DNA of 64,000 nucleotides, from contig NZ_LGEG01000138.1 of NCBI RefSeq assembly GCF_001280125.1, positions 1-64,000 of the forward strand, in the 5' to 3' direction. Positions within the stretch are counted from its first letter, which is position 1, and each line of letters opens with the position of its first letter. Below are positions 51,949 to 60,701 of this stretch, piece after piece. Made by a program: the position numbers and the translations under genes. Under the pieces are notes generated by a model, which was not told where the DNA came from, did not search any database, and was given only the letters and a program-made list of their open reading frames with translations. This DNA comes from Streptomyces sp. NRRL F-6492 (GTDB lineage: Bacteria > Actinomycetota > Actinomycetes > Streptomycetales > Streptomycetaceae).

Positions 51949-52224
51949 GTGCTCGAACGCCGCCCGTCGCACGACGACCTCGTCGACCACCTGGTCCGCA
52001 GCACCGCGCTCCAGCGCGGTGAGGCCGCCCGGGTGGTGCTCGACGTGCTGGCGTACTTCGACGAGACGACCGAGGAGTTCGTCCGCCGCCGCCACCGCGA
52101 ACTGCAGTCCGGCGGGGCCGTGAACGCCGAGATCTTCGAACGGATCGCGGCGGAGCTGCCGCACCGGGCCGTGGCACCGCCGGAGCTCTCGCTCCGGCAG
52201 CTGCGCCGGATCGTGTACGGCTGA
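51949..52224 (+). CDS. Conserved small protein upstream of glmS
   Basis: 91 residues from GTG 51949. Blocks LERRPSHDDLVDHLVRSTAL, DVLAYFDETTEEFVRRRHRE and RAVAPPELSLRQLRRIVYG are strongly conserved next to glmS in Streptomyces as I recall. Mostly helical; function unknown. No ribosome site precedes the GTG, but TTGCGT (51913-51918) and CAGTAT (51937-51942) lie exactly where a promoter would make the transcript begin at the GTG, so it may be leaderless. A TTG at 51913 would give a longer form. Confidence 0.75.
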   Translation: MLERRPSHDDLVDHLVRSTALQRGEAARVVLDVLAYFDETTEEFVRRRHRELQSGGAVNAEIFERIAAELPHRAVAPPELSLRQLRRIVYG

Positions 52225-52225
52225 G

Positions 52226-52259
52226 CGGCCGACCTCCCGAACCATCGCTCGGGCGGCCG
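52226..52259 (+). terminator. Two-part hairpin between the small gene and glmS
   Basis: CGGCCG (52226) pairs with CGGCCG (52254-52259) and, inside, CCCGA pairs with TCGGG. It may end the small transcript or attenuate glmS, whose start is 35 bases further. Confidence 0.45.
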
Positions 52260-52293
52260 AGTACATCCACTGACCTGGAGGGGTTTCACCTTT

Positions 52294-54111
52294 ATGTGCG
52301 GAATTGTCGGTTACATCGGTAAGCGCGACGTGGCACCGCTGCTGCTCGAAGGCCTGCAGCGCCTGGAGTACCGCGGCTACGACTCCGCCGGCATGGTCGT
52401 CACCAGCCCGAAGGCCACCGGCCTGAAGATGGTGAAGGCCAAGGGCCGGGTCCGTGACCTGGAGGCCCGCGTCCCCAAGCGCTTCACCGGCACCACCGGC
52501 ATCGCCCACACCCGCTGGGCCACCCACGGCGCGCCGAGCGACGTCAACTCGCACCCGCACCTGGACCCCGAGAACAAGGTCGCCGTCGTCCACAACGGCA
52601 TCGTGGACAACGCCCAGGAGCTCCGCGCCAAGCTGGAGGCCGACGGCGTCGTCTTCGCCTCCGAGACGGACACCGAGGTCATCACCCACCTCATCGCCCG
52701 CTCCCAGGCCGAGACCCTGGAGGAGAAGGTCCGCGAGGCCCTGAAGGTCATCGAGGGCACCTACGGCATCGCCGTGATGCACGCCGACTTCAACGACCGC
52801 ATCGTGGTCGCCCGCAACGGCTCCCCGGTCATCCTCGGCATCGGCGAGAAGGAGATGCTCGTCGCCTCCGACGTCGCCGCCCTGATCGCCCACACCCGCC
52901 AGGTCGTCACCCTCGACGACGGCGAGATGGCCACCCTCAAGGCCGACGACTTCCGCACCTACACGACCTCCGGCGCCACCACCACGGCCACCCCGGAGAC
53001 CGTCGAGTGGGAGGCCGCCTCCTACGACATGGGCGGCCACGACACCTTCATGCACAAGGAGATCTCCGAGCAGCCCGACGCGGTCGACCGCGTCCTGCGC
53101 GGCCGGATCGACGACCGCTTCTCCACCGTGCACCTGGGCGGCCTGAACCTGGACCCGCGCGAGGCCCGCACCATCCGCCGCATCAAGATCCTCGGCTGCG
53201 GCACCTCGTACCACGCCGGCCTCATCGGCGCCGGGCTCATCGAGTCCATGGCCCGCATCCCCGCCGACGCCGAGCCGGCCTCGGAGTTCCGCTACCGCAA
53301 CCCGGTCGTGGACCCCGACACCCTCTACATCGCCGTCTCCCAGTCCGGCGAGACCTACGACGTGCTCGCCGCCGTCCAGGAGCTCAAGCGGAAGGGGGCC
53401 CGCGTCCTCGGCGTCGTCAACGTGGTCGGCTCCGCCATCGCCCGCGAGGCCGACGGCGGCGTGTACGTCCACGCGGGCCCCGAGGTCTGCGTCGTCTCCA
53501 CCAAGTGCTTCACCAACACGGTGACCGCCTTCGCGCTGCTCGCCCTGCACCTCGGCCGCATCCGCGACCTGTCCGTCACCGACGGCAAGCGGATCATCGA
53601 GGGCCTGCGCAGGCTGCCCGCCCAGATCGAGGAGATCCTCAAGGGCGAGGACGAGATCAAGCGCCTCGCCGAGGAGTACGCGGGCGCCCAGTCGATGATG
53701 TTCATCGGGCGCGTGCGCGGCTATCCGGTCGCCCTGGAGGCCTCCCTCAAGCTCAAGGAGATCTCCTACATCCACGCCGAGGCCTACCCGGCCTCCGAGC
53801 TGAAGCACGGCCCGCTCGCCCTCATCGAGCCGGCCCTGCCGACGGTCGCGATCGTCCCCGACGACGACCTCCTGGAGAAGAACCGCGCCGCCCTGGAGGA
53901 GATCAAGGCCCGCAGCGGCCGCATCCTCGCGGTCGCGCACCAGCCGCAGGAGAAGGCCGACCACACCCTCGTGGTCCCGAAGAACGAGGACGAGCTGGAC
54001 CCGATCCTCATGGGCATCCCGCTCCAGCTCTTCGCGTACCACACCGCCCTCGCCATGGGCCGCGACATCGACAAGCCGCGCAACCTGGCCAAGTCCGTCA
54101 CGGTCGAGTAG
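52294..54111 (+). CDS. glmS: Glutamine-fructose-6-phosphate aminotransferase (isomerizing)
   Basis: 605 residues, complete. The N-terminal nucleophile Cys is at position 2 (MCGIVGYIGKRDVAPLLLEG), followed by the glutaminase motifs TRWATHGAPSDVNSHPHLDP and HNGIVDN. Two SIS domains (LGCGTSYHAGL, AVSQSGETYDVLAA, STKCFTNTVTAF) and the C-terminal PRNLAKSVTVE complete it. It makes glucosamine 6-phosphate, the start of peptidoglycan amino sugars. Streptomyces usually have two glmS; this is the copy beside adpA. Confidence 0.96.
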   Translation: MCGIVGYIGKRDVAPLLLEGLQRLEYRGYDSAGMVVTSPKATGLKMVKAKGRVRDLEARVPKRFTGTTGIAHTRWATHGAPSDVNSHPHLDPENKVAVVHNGIVDNAQELRAKLEADGVVFASETDTEVITHLIARSQAETLEEKVREALKVIEGTYGIAVMHADFNDRIVVARNGSPVILGIGEKEMLVASDVAALIAHTRQVVTLDDGEMATLKADDFRTYTTSGATTTATPETVEWEAASYDMGGHDTFMHKEISEQPDAVDRVLRGRIDDRFSTVHLGGLNLDPREARTIRRIKILGCGTSYHAGLIGAGLIESMARIPADAEPASEFRYRNPVVDPDTLYIAVSQSGETYDVLAAVQELKRKGARVLGVVNVVGSAIAREADGGVYVHAGPEVCVVSTKCFTNTVTAFALLALHLGRIRDLSVTDGKRIIEGLRRLPAQIEEILKGEDEIKRLAEEYAGAQSMMFIGRVRGYPVALEASLKLKEISYIHAEAYPASELKHGPLALIEPALPTVAIVPDDDLLEKNRAALEEIKARSGRILAVAHQPQEKADHTLVVPKNEDELDPILMGIPLQLFAYHTALAMGRDIDKPRNLAKSVTVE

Positions 54112-54184
54112 CAGCGGGATCCGGGCCTGTCCCCCGGACCCGCCGCCGGGCCTGTCCCCCGGCGCCGCCCGACCTGACACGCGC

Positions 54185-54221
54185 CGGTCCCCGTGCACAC
54201 ACCTCCCGTGCACGGGGACCG
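54185..54221 (+). terminator. Terminator of glmS
   Basis: A 14-bp perfect stem (CGGTCCCCGTGCAC at 54185-54198 with 54208-54221), nine-base loop. Before it, CGGGCCTGTCCCCCGG occurs twice (from 54122), a short direct repeat. Confidence 0.85.
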
Positions 54222-54261
54222 ACGCACTTCCCGGCCCCGGCCATGATCCGCCGGATACCCC

Positions 54262-54831
54262 CTAGCCCGCGGCCGGGGCGCCCTCGCCCGACGCCCGGCG
54301 CCGGAGCGCCGTCGGCCGGACCGCGACGGCGGCCGTGGCGCCGTACCAGGCGAGCAGTCCGGCGACGGCGGCGACCCAGCCGCCCGCCGTCCCGAGGACG
54401 CCGATGCCGGCCAGGGCGCCGATGCCGAGCAGCAGCAGGGCGACGAACAGCAGCCCGTACACGCCCTGTCCGAAGAGCCCGCCGCCCGAGGCCGCCAGGG
54501 TCAGCGTGAGCGCGAGGAGCGCCCACAGGAGCAGGAAGACCCCCACGGCGTCGGCCGAGGCGCCGCCGCCGACGGCGGTCCCCCAGGTGAACCAGAAGGC
54601 GCCGAGCGCCGTGTACGCCGTGCCGTCCCGGGCGTCGCCCGCGCGCAGCGCGAGCAGGCCGACGAGGAAGAGCGTCACCCCGCCGACCCAGGTGGCGAGG
54701 CCCGCGGCGTCCGTCGCCGCGACGTTGTCGATGACACCGGTGCCGCCCAGGCCGAAGGCCAGGAGGGTCAGTCCGAGTGCGAGGTGGCCGAGCGTGGAGC
54801 TGGTGTTTCCCGCGGCGACGTCGTTGTCCAC
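54262..54831 (-). CDS. GPR1/FUN34/YaaH (SatP)-family membrane protein
   Basis: 189 residues with six hydrophobic segments, small and Gly/Ala/Leu-rich. The family's NPAPLGL start is decayed here to STLGHLALGLTLLAFGL; GGVTLFLVGLLALRAGDARD, GTAYTALGAFWFTWG and SADAVGVFLLLWALLALTLT fit the family. Members carry acetate or succinate, or act as ammonium/acetate channels. The ATG at 54831 begins MDNDVAAGNTS. Confidence 0.8.
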   Translation of the reverse strand: MDNDVAAGNTSSTLGHLALGLTLLAFGLGGTGVIDNVAATDAAGLATWVGGVTLFLVGLLALRAGDARDGTAYTALGAFWFTWGTAVGGGASADAVGVFLLLWALLALTLTLAASGGGLFGQGVYGLLFVALLLLGIGALAGIGVLGTAGGWVAAVAGLLAWYGATAAVAVRPTALRRRASGEGAPAAG

Positions 54832-54982
54832 GGCGGGCTCCCTTCAGATGCGCAGTCGTGCTGCGTGAGCTGCTGTGTTCCGTGGCCTTTATCTACCCTT
54901 CACAAGCACACAATTCACCTGAGGAAGGCCGAAATCATGGCCGGATGACGGCAGTTGAGGAAGGGGAGCGAGCGCCGCGGAG

Positions 54983-55504
54983 TTACGGGATGACGACGAC
55001 GGGCCGCTGGGCGCGGCGCGCGAGGCGGCCGGCCACCGAGCCGAAGATCCGCCCGACGATCCCGTGCGTGGAACCGACCACGATCGCGTCGGCCGAGTAC
55101 TCCCGGCCGACCTCCTCCAGCTCGTGACAGATGTCGCCACCGCGCTCGACCAGGATCCACGGCACCTCGGCGAGGTGCTCGGCGCAGGCCAGCTCCAGGC
55201 CGAGGACCTCGGTGCGGTGGTCCGGCACGTCGACGAAGACGGGCGGCTCGCAGCCGGCCCACACCGTGGTGGGCAGCCGGTTGGCCACGTGCACGATGAT
55301 CAGGCCCGAGCCTGAGCGGCGGGCCATGCCGATGGCGTACGCGAGGGCGCGCTCACTGGACGTGGAGCCGTCGAAGCCGATGACGACCCCGTGCCGGAAG
55401 GCCGGGTCGCAGGCATGACGTGGCTGTTCGACCGCGAGGGGGTCGACCGTGGAGTCGGCGACGCGCTTGCGGTCCGCGGGTTCGGAGAATTCGTGACCGG
55501 CCAT
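54983..55504 (-). CDS. Universal stress protein, UspA family
   Basis: 173 residues. The ATP-binding type is shown by GFDGSTSSERALAYAI at the start of the domain and GSTHGIVGRIFGSVAGRLAR at its end (G-2x-G-9x-G-S/T pattern). An extra 35-residue N-terminus precedes the domain. It is a single-domain cytosolic protein, likely a dimer responding to stress. The 371 bases upstream contain no gene but a GC-rich hairpin repeat. Confidence 0.9.
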   Translation of the reverse strand: MAGHEFSEPADRKRVADSTVDPLAVEQPRHACDPAFRHGVVIGFDGSTSSERALAYAIGMARRSGSGLIIVHVANRLPTTVWAGCEPPVFVDVPDHRTEVLGLELACAEHLAEVPWILVERGGDICHELEEVGREYSADAIVVGSTHGIVGRIFGSVAGRLARRAQRPVVVIP

Positions 55505-55758
55505 CGGTGTCTCGGCGAAGAGGGTCCTCGTGGGAAGGGACGGGAGAAGGAGGAGAGGAACGACGGGAGGCGGCGGAGCTGTGTCCGGGAATCATCTTCC
55601 CAAGCCCATACCCCCAAGGGTACGGCGGCACTCCTCTCCTGCCCAGGGCCCACCGCGCCCGACCGGACGGGCACGCCGCTCGCGCGCGGCGTTCCAGGGA
55701 GCATGCACGAGCGGTTCGGGATCTGGCAATGCCGGTTGTGTCCTACAAGCGTCCGCCC

Positions 55759-55860
55759 CGGGACCGGGCCGGGGGTCCGGACGGGGCCGGACCGGGGGTC
55801 CGCGCGGGGACGGACCGGGGGCCCGGACGGAACCGGACCGGGGGTCCGCGCGGGGCCGAA
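55759..55860. repeat. GC-rich hairpin repeats between uspA and the small membrane protein
   Basis: The 371-base gap 55505-55875 has no gene. It contains four imperfect copies of a unit built on GGACCGGGGGTCCG, itself a small hairpin, at about 55761, 55788, 55812 and 55835. Copies are separated by CGCGGGG or GGACGG runs. The rest of the gap, 55505-55758, has an A/C-rich stretch but no clear signal beyond the likely uspA promoter near 55530. Confidence 0.7.
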
Positions 55861-55875
55861 CGGACGTCGCCGAGA

Positions 55876-56310
55876 GTGACCGGAGCGTTCCGTTCCTCGT
55901 TGCCACAGGTCCGCCCCACCGTCGCAGGGAGAGCGCCCGTGCCCGTACCGCCGTCCGCCGCCGCCCGGTCCTCCGTCATCCCCACCCCGACGCTCGCCGC
56001 GCCCCGCGCCCACCGCCGCGCGGACGCCCCGCCCGGCTCCGCTCCGGGGGACCCGGGGAGACGGGAGAAGGGGACGGTGGGGGAAGAAGGGGCGGAGAAG
56101 GGCGGGCAGGCCGCCGGTGACGTCGTCCGCTGGGCGGTCTTCTGCTGCGCCCTGGTCCCGGTGGTGCTCGTCGTCTACGGCACCTCGCCCGGCGGGGCGG
56201 CCGGGGCCGCCCTCGGCCTCGTCGCGGTGACGGCGGCCTGCCGGCTGCTGCTGCGGCGCTCGGAGCGGGGTCTGCGCGCGGAGACCGCCCGCGGCGGACG
56301 CCGGCACTAG
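55876..56310 (+). CDS. Small membrane protein upstream of adpA
   Basis: 144 residues from GTG 55876; the start is uncertain and a shorter form near residue 70 is possible. The C-terminal half has two membrane spans (VVRWAVFCCALVPVVLVVYG, then AAGAALGLVAVTAACRLLL) ending in RRSERGLRAETARGG. This half looks conserved in Streptomyces at this place. The N-terminal half is Pro/Ala/Arg-rich, perhaps not translated. The function is unknown. Confidence 0.6.
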   Translation: MTGAFRSSLPQVRPTVAGRAPVPVPPSAAARSSVIPTPTLAAPRAHRRADAPPGSAPGDPGRREKGTVGEEGAEKGGQAAGDVVRWAVFCCALVPVVLVVYGTSPGGAAGAALGLVAVTAACRLLLRRSERGLRAETARGGRRH

Positions 56311-56732
56311 TTCCGGAGGGGTCCCCGACCGGCCCCCGACCCCCTCCGAGTTGACAGGCTCGCACACCCGAGCCCATACGTTTTCAGCCAACTTCCGGTG
56401 ACCGGCGCGTCCTTGGCGTAACGATTGGCCAACCCCGGCGCCGACACCCCCGGAAGCCCCGTCCCAGGGGGTCACACCCCCCGCGTACCGGGGCGTTCAC
56501 CACCCCGGCGCGCCCCTCGGGGACCTCCGGAGACGCCTCCCCGCTATCGATCGCTTCACGCCAAGTTGCCTTGTCGACAATCCACCGGTTGGAGAACTTG
56601 TCACGCCGGCGCCACGGGACGCAGTAGATTCGATCATGGGTACCGAAGACTGGGGTCTCGTGCAAAACCGAGGGGAAACGTGCAGGAGCGACACGACCAG
56701 GGAGACGCGAACACCGAGGGGGGCTTAGCGTC
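56311..56732 (+). promoter_or_regulatory. adpA upstream region
   Basis: 422 bases without a gene. In other Streptomyces the adpA promoter, its repressor sites and AdpA's own sites lie here. I see A/T-richer islands at 56375-56395 (ACGTTTTCAGCCAACTTCC), 56420-56432 (GTAACGATTGGCC) and 56560-56640 (AAGTTGCCTTGTCGACAATC; TAGATT; ATCATG). TAGATT near 56625 could be a -10 box. I could not assign a specific operator. The leader is AGGGAGA-rich near the start. Confidence 0.5.
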
Positions 56733-57902
56733 ATGAGCCAGGACTCCACCGCACCGGAGGCCGGACGGAAACTGTCCGGGCGCCGCCGTCGCGAAGTCGT
56801 CGCGGTGCTGCTGTTCAGCGGCGGCCCCATCTTCGAGAGCTCCATCCCGCTCTCCGTGTTCGGCATCGACCGGCAGGACGCCGGAGTGCCACGTTACCGG
56901 CTGCTCGTCTGCGCCGGCGAGGACGGACCGCTGCGGACCACCGGCGGGCTCGAACTCACCGCGCCGTACGGCCTGGAGGCCATCGGCCGGGCGGGCACCG
57001 TCGTCGTCCCGGCCTGGCGGTCGATCACCTCGCCGCCGCCGCCGGAGGCGCTCGACGCGCTGCGCCGCGCACACGAGGAGGGGGCCAGGATCGTCGGGCT
57101 CTGCACCGGGGCGTTCGTCCTGGCCGCGGCCGGCCTGCTCGACGGCCGCCCGGCGACCACGCACTGGATGTACGCGCCGACGCTCGCCAAGCGCTATCCG
57201 TCGGTCCACGTGGACCCGCGGGAGCTCTTCGTCGACGACGGGGACGTACTGACCTCCGCCGGCACCGCGGCCGGAATCGATCTGTGTCTGCACATCGTGC
57301 GGACCGACCACGGCACGGAGGCCGCGGGCGCCCTGGCGCGCCGGCTGGTCGTCCCGCCGCGGCGCAGCGGCGGTCAGGAGCGCTACCTCGACAGGTCTTT
57401 ACCCGAGGAGATCGGCGCCGACCCGCTGGCCGAGGTCGTCGCCTGGGCGCTCGAACACCTCCACGAGCAGTTCGACGTGGAGACGCTCGCGGCGCGCGCG
57501 TACATGTCACGGCGGACCTTCGACCGCCGGTTCCGCTCCCTCACGGGCTCGGCTCCGCTCCAGTGGCTGATCACCCAGCGGGTGCTCCAGGCGCAGCGGC
57601 TGCTCGAAACCTCCGACTACTCGGTCGACGAGGTGGCGGGCCGGTGCGGCTTCCGCTCCCCGGTGGCCCTGCGCGGCCACTTCCGGCGCCAGCTCGGCTC
57701 CTCGCCGGCGGCCTACCGGGCGGCGTACCGCGCCCGGCGTCCGCAGGGCGAGACCGGTACGGCGGTGCTCGACCCGGTCGTGCCCGCCCAGGTCACGGCC
57801 GGCGTGCGGCGGCCGGGCCCCCCGCTGGAGCCGGGGAAGCCGCAGTCCGACGTCTACGCTCCCGGGCGCCCCTCCCTCCCGGGCCAGCGCAGCGCGCCGT
57901 GA
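56733..57902 (+). CDS. adpA: Developmental master regulator AdpA (BldH)
   Basis: 389 residues, AraC family with N-terminal DJ-1/PfpI-like domain (VVAVLLFSGGPIFESSIPLS, GLCTGAFVLAAAGLLDGRPA, TTHWMYAPTLAKRYP) and two C-terminal HTH (DVETLAARAYMSRRTFDRRF; DEVAGRCGFRSPVALRGHFR). The TTA codon that makes adpA depend on bldA is present at codon 223 (57399-57401, in RSLPEE). The tail beyond residue 340 is Pro/Gly-rich. Position before orn and after glmS/uspA matches other Streptomyces. It controls aerial growth, secondary metabolism and hundreds of genes. Confidence 0.97.
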   Translation: MSQDSTAPEAGRKLSGRRRREVVAVLLFSGGPIFESSIPLSVFGIDRQDAGVPRYRLLVCAGEDGPLRTTGGLELTAPYGLEAIGRAGTVVVPAWRSITSPPPPEALDALRRAHEEGARIVGLCTGAFVLAAAGLLDGRPATTHWMYAPTLAKRYPSVHVDPRELFVDDGDVLTSAGTAAGIDLCLHIVRTDHGTEAAGALARRLVVPPRRSGGQERYLDRSLPEEIGADPLAEVVAWALEHLHEQFDVETLAARAYMSRRTFDRRFRSLTGSAPLQWLITQRVLQAQRLLETSDYSVDEVAGRCGFRSPVALRGHFRRQLGSSPAAYRAAYRARRPQGETGTAVLDPVVPAQVTAGVRRPGPPLEPGKPQSDVYAPGRPSLPGQRSAP

Positions 57903-57954
57903 CCGGGGCGCCGTAACCGAAAGACCCGCGGCCACAAGCCGCGCACCGCAGGAA

Positions 57955-57993
57955 CGACGGGCGTCCGGGGACACCTCCCCCGGGCGCCCGTCG
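57955..57993 (+). terminator. Terminator of adpA
   Basis: A 15-16-bp stem with one G-T pair (GACGGGCGTCCGGGG from 57956 with CCCCGGGCGCCCGTC from 57978), seven-base loop, 53 bases after the stop codon. Confidence 0.8.
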
Positions 57994-58041
57994 GGCTGCC
58001 GGGCCGGGTCCGGTCCCCCGGACACCCCCTAAGGTGGACGC

Positions 58042-58644
58042 ATGAACGATCGCATGGTGTGGATCGACTGCGAGATGACCGGGCTCTCGCTGACGGACGA
58101 CGCACTCATCGAGGTGGCCGCGCTGGTCACCGACTCGGAACTGAACGTGCTCGGCGACGGTGTGGACATCGTGATCCGCCCGCCGGACGCGGCCCTGGAG
58201 ACCATGCCGGAGATCGTGCGCCAGATGCACACGGCCTCGGGGCTGCTCGACGAGCTGGCGGGCGGCACCACGCTCGCCGACGCCGAGGCCCAGGTCCTGG
58301 CCTACGTCCGCGAGCACGTCAAGGAGCCCGGCAAGGCGCCGCTGTGCGGGAACTCGGTCTCCACCGACCGCGGCTTCCTCGCGCGCGACATGCCCGCCCT
58401 GGAGGGCCACCTGCACTACCGGATCGTCGATGTCTCCTCGGTCAAGGAGCTGGCCCGCCGCTGGTACCCGAGGGCGTACTTCAACAGTCCGGAGAAGAAC
58501 GGCAACCACCGGGCGCTCGCCGACATCCGCGAGTCCATCGCCGAGCTGCGCTACTACCGCGAGGCGGTCTTCGTCCCGCGGCCCGGCCCCGACTCGGAGA
58601 CCGCGAAGCGGATCGCGGCGCGCCACGTCCTGTCCTCGGAATGA
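58042..58644 (+). CDS. orn: Oligoribonuclease
   Basis: 200 residues, DEDDh 3'-5' exonuclease. D9 and E11 ([20 protein letters not shown]), [16 protein letters not shown], and the final [20 protein letters not shown] with His and Asp. It degrades two-to-five-base RNA and pGpG from c-di-GMP turnover, essential for normal development in Streptomyces. Follows adpA as in relatives. Confidence 0.96.
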   Translation: MNDRMVWIDCEMTGLSLTDDALIEVAALVTDSELNVLGDGVDIVIRPPDAALETMPEIVRQMHTASGLLDELAGGTTLADAEAQVLAYVREHVKEPGKAPLCGNSVSTDRGFLARDMPALEGHLHYRIVDVSSVKELARRWYPRAYFNSPEKNGNHRALADIRESIAELRYYREAVFVPRPGPDSETAKRIAARHVLSSE

Positions 58645-58783
58645 CGGCGGAATGACGCCGGAATGACCCCCCGCTCGCGCCCTCGAACGCCGCTCCGGAA
58701 AACGCGGGCGCGAGCACCCTCCAGGACCCTGTAGACTTCTTCTCGGCCGGTCGGGGAAACCTTCGGGAAAACCGCCGGGCATG

Positions 58784-58856
58784 GTGGGTATAGCTCAGAT
58801 GGTAGAGCACCTGGTTGTGGTCCAGGATGTCGCGGGTTCGAGTCCCGTTACTCACC
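58784..58856 (+). tRNA. tRNA-His (GTG anticodon)
   Basis: 73-base cloverleaf: acceptor GTGGGTA pairs with TACTCAC (one G-U), D arm GCTC/GAGC, anticodon stem CCTGG/CCAGG around TTGTGGT with anticodon GTG, T arm CGGGTTCGAGTCCCG. A G lies just before the 5' end and C is the discriminator, as tRNA-His requires. CCA is not encoded. Confidence 0.97.
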
Positions 58857-58864
58857 CTTGAGGA

Positions 58865-58902
58865 GAAGGCCCCGAACCGTGGAGACACGGTTCGGGGCCT
58901 TC
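58865..58902 (+). terminator. Terminator after tRNA-His
   Basis: A 16-bp perfect stem (GAAGGCCCCGAACCGT, loop GGAGAC, and complement) followed by TTCGTG. Confidence 0.9.
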
Positions 58903-59044
58903 TTCGTGTGGAGCGGCACATGCTGTGAGGAGCGGCACACGACCCTCCTCGTACAGGGGTTCGAGCAAAGGGGGCGCGCCCCGGCCGGGGGTAGGGGACG
59001 GCCGGGGCGCGCGGTGTGGGGGGCACGGTGGTTCTTCGGGGGGC

Positions 59045-60559
59045 CTACCGGTAGGCGGCGAAGGCCTTCGTGAAGGCCAGCGGCTGCTGGAGGATCGAGG
59101 AGCAGGTGGCGTCGGCGCGGTTCACGGCGCCGTCCGGGCACTGCTTGTCACGGGTCGAGGACCACATCGAGAGCCAGCCGAGCCCCTTGGACTTCGCGAA
59201 GTCGACCAGCTGGGTGGCGTCGTCGACCTTGAAGATCTCGGTGGTGACGTCGTTGACGCCGATCATCGGGGTGACGGCGACGGCCTTCCAGGCGGCCGCG
59301 TCGGAGAGCCCGAGGACGCCCTTGATCTGGCCCTGGGTCGCGGTCGCGGCCTGGATCGCGTACGTGCCCATGTCGGCGCTGTACGCCGGGCCGTAGTCCA
59401 TCGCCATGATGTTGACGGCGTCGACGCGGACCCCGTTGCGCCTGGCGTCGGCGAGCAGGTCCACGCCCGGCTGGGTCAGGCCCTCGGGCATGACCGGCAG
59501 GGTGAAGGAGACGTCCAGGCCGGGGTGGGACTTCTGGAGCTGGGCGATGGCCTGCGAGCGGCGGGTGTTGGCGGCCGTGTCCGGCAGGGCCGCGCCCTCG
59601 ACGTCGAAGTCGACCTTGGTCAGCTCGTACTGGTCGACGACCTTGCCGTACGCGGCGGCGAGCGCCGGGGCGGAGGAGCAGTTCAGGGCCAGCTCGTGGC
59701 CGGCGGCGCCGCCGAAGGAGACCCGGACGTCACCGCCCTTGGCGCGCAGGGCGCCGATCTGGGCGGCGACCTTGTCGTTCGCCAGGTCGGTGACCCCGCC
59801 CCACAGCGGGGCGCAGGCGCCGCCGGAGGTGATGAAGGCGAGGTTGAACTCCTTCACGCCGGTGGCGTCGGCGGTCGCGAGCAGGTCGTACGCCGGGTAG
59901 AGCGAGGTGTCGACGTACGGGGCGAACCTCGCGCCGGTGACGGGCGCCGGGGTGGAGGTCGTCGGGGTGGGCGTCGGGGCCGGGGTCTGCGTCCGCGTGG
60001 GGGTCGGCGCGGGGGCCGTGGTGGCGGTCGCGGTCGGGGTCGGCTTCGCCGTCGCCGTCGCCGTCGGGGAGGCGGTGGCCGTGGGCTGGTCGGTGGGGCG
60101 GCCGCTGGGGGTGGGGGCGGGGCCCCCGGCGGCGCAGGTCGCCTTGTTGATCAGGCAGTTCGCGGGGTCGCCCGCCTCGCTCGCGGCGGAGGTCACGAAG
60201 CCGACGGTGACGGACTGTCCGGGCGCCAGCTGCCGGTTCCAGCTCGCGGGCCTCACGGTGACGTGCCGGCCGGAGACGGTGTGCTCGCCGTTCCAGAGGG
60301 AGCCGATGGTCGTGCCGGCCGGCAGGTCGAACTCCAGGGTCCAGTCGGACTGGGCGGCGGACGTCTCGTTGGTGACGACGTACTGGCCGGTGTAGCCGCC
60401 GGTCCAGGAACTGGTCCGGGTGTAGGCGGCGCCGACGGAGGCGGCCTGGGCGGTGCCGGTGAGCGCGAAGGCCGCGCCGCCGACGACGGCCGCCGTGACG
60501 ACCGCTCCGACGATCCTGGTCCTCGTACTCGCCCTGCGCCGGTGCGATCGGGTGCCCAT
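59045..60559 (-). CDS. Secreted CBM2-GH18 chitinase-like protein
   Basis: 504 residues. A basic signal peptide (RRRASTRTRIVGAVVTAAVV then TAQAA) precedes a family 2 carbohydrate-binding module (SSWTGGYTGQYVVTNETSAA, SDWTLEFDLPAGTTIGSLWN). A long Pro/Thr linker (about residues 150-205) follows, then a GH18 barrel with the catalytic pattern in KVDFDVEGAAL (D-x-D-x-E). The usual leading DG of DGxDxDxE is replaced by K-V. The C-terminus has a Cys pair. It should bind and cut chitin or a similar polymer outside the cell. The ATG at 60559 has only a weak AGGCAGG. Confidence 0.9.
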   Translation of the reverse strand: MGTRSHRRRASTRTRIVGAVVTAAVVGGAAFALTGTAQAASVGAAYTRTSSWTGGYTGQYVVTNETSAAQSDWTLEFDLPAGTTIGSLWNGEHTVSGRHVTVRPASWNRQLAPGQSVTVGFVTSAASEAGDPANCLINKATCAAGGPAPTPSGRPTDQPTATASPTATATAKPTPTATATTAPAPTPTRTQTPAPTPTPTTSTPAPVTGARFAPYVDTSLYPAYDLLATADATGVKEFNLAFITSGGACAPLWGGVTDLANDKVAAQIGALRAKGGDVRVSFGGAAGHELALNCSSAPALAAAYGKVVDQYELTKVDFDVEGAALPDTAANTRRSQAIAQLQKSHPGLDVSFTLPVMPEGLTQPGVDLLADARRNGVRVDAVNIMAMDYGPAYSADMGTYAIQAATATQGQIKGVLGLSDAAAWKAVAVTPMIGVNDVTTEIFKVDDATQLVDFAKSKGLGWLSMWSSTRDKQCPDGAVNRADATCSSILQQPLAFTKAFAAYR

Positions 60560-60656
60560 GGCGTGCCTGCCTCTGTGTGCGGGGGTGGGGGGTGGTGCGG
60601 CAGCACGCTAGCGAGCGGGAAACGGACAAAGGGGCTTCCGTGGACAGGGGTGGGGA

Positions 60657-60677
60657 TCCTTAGGGTCCGCTTAAGGA
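60657..60677. promoter_or_regulatory. Direct/inverted repeat resembling an OmpR-family site
   Basis: CTTAGGG and CTTAAGG start 11 bases apart (60659 and 60670), one helix turn, as OmpR/PhoB regulators bind. The same stretch contains TCCTTA...TAAGGA as an inverted repeat. It lies 98 bases upstream of the chitinase-like gene and the adjacent two-component system is the OmpR type. Confidence 0.55.
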
Positions 60678-60701
60678 ACCCATCGGGGCCAGGAAAGGTA
60701 C

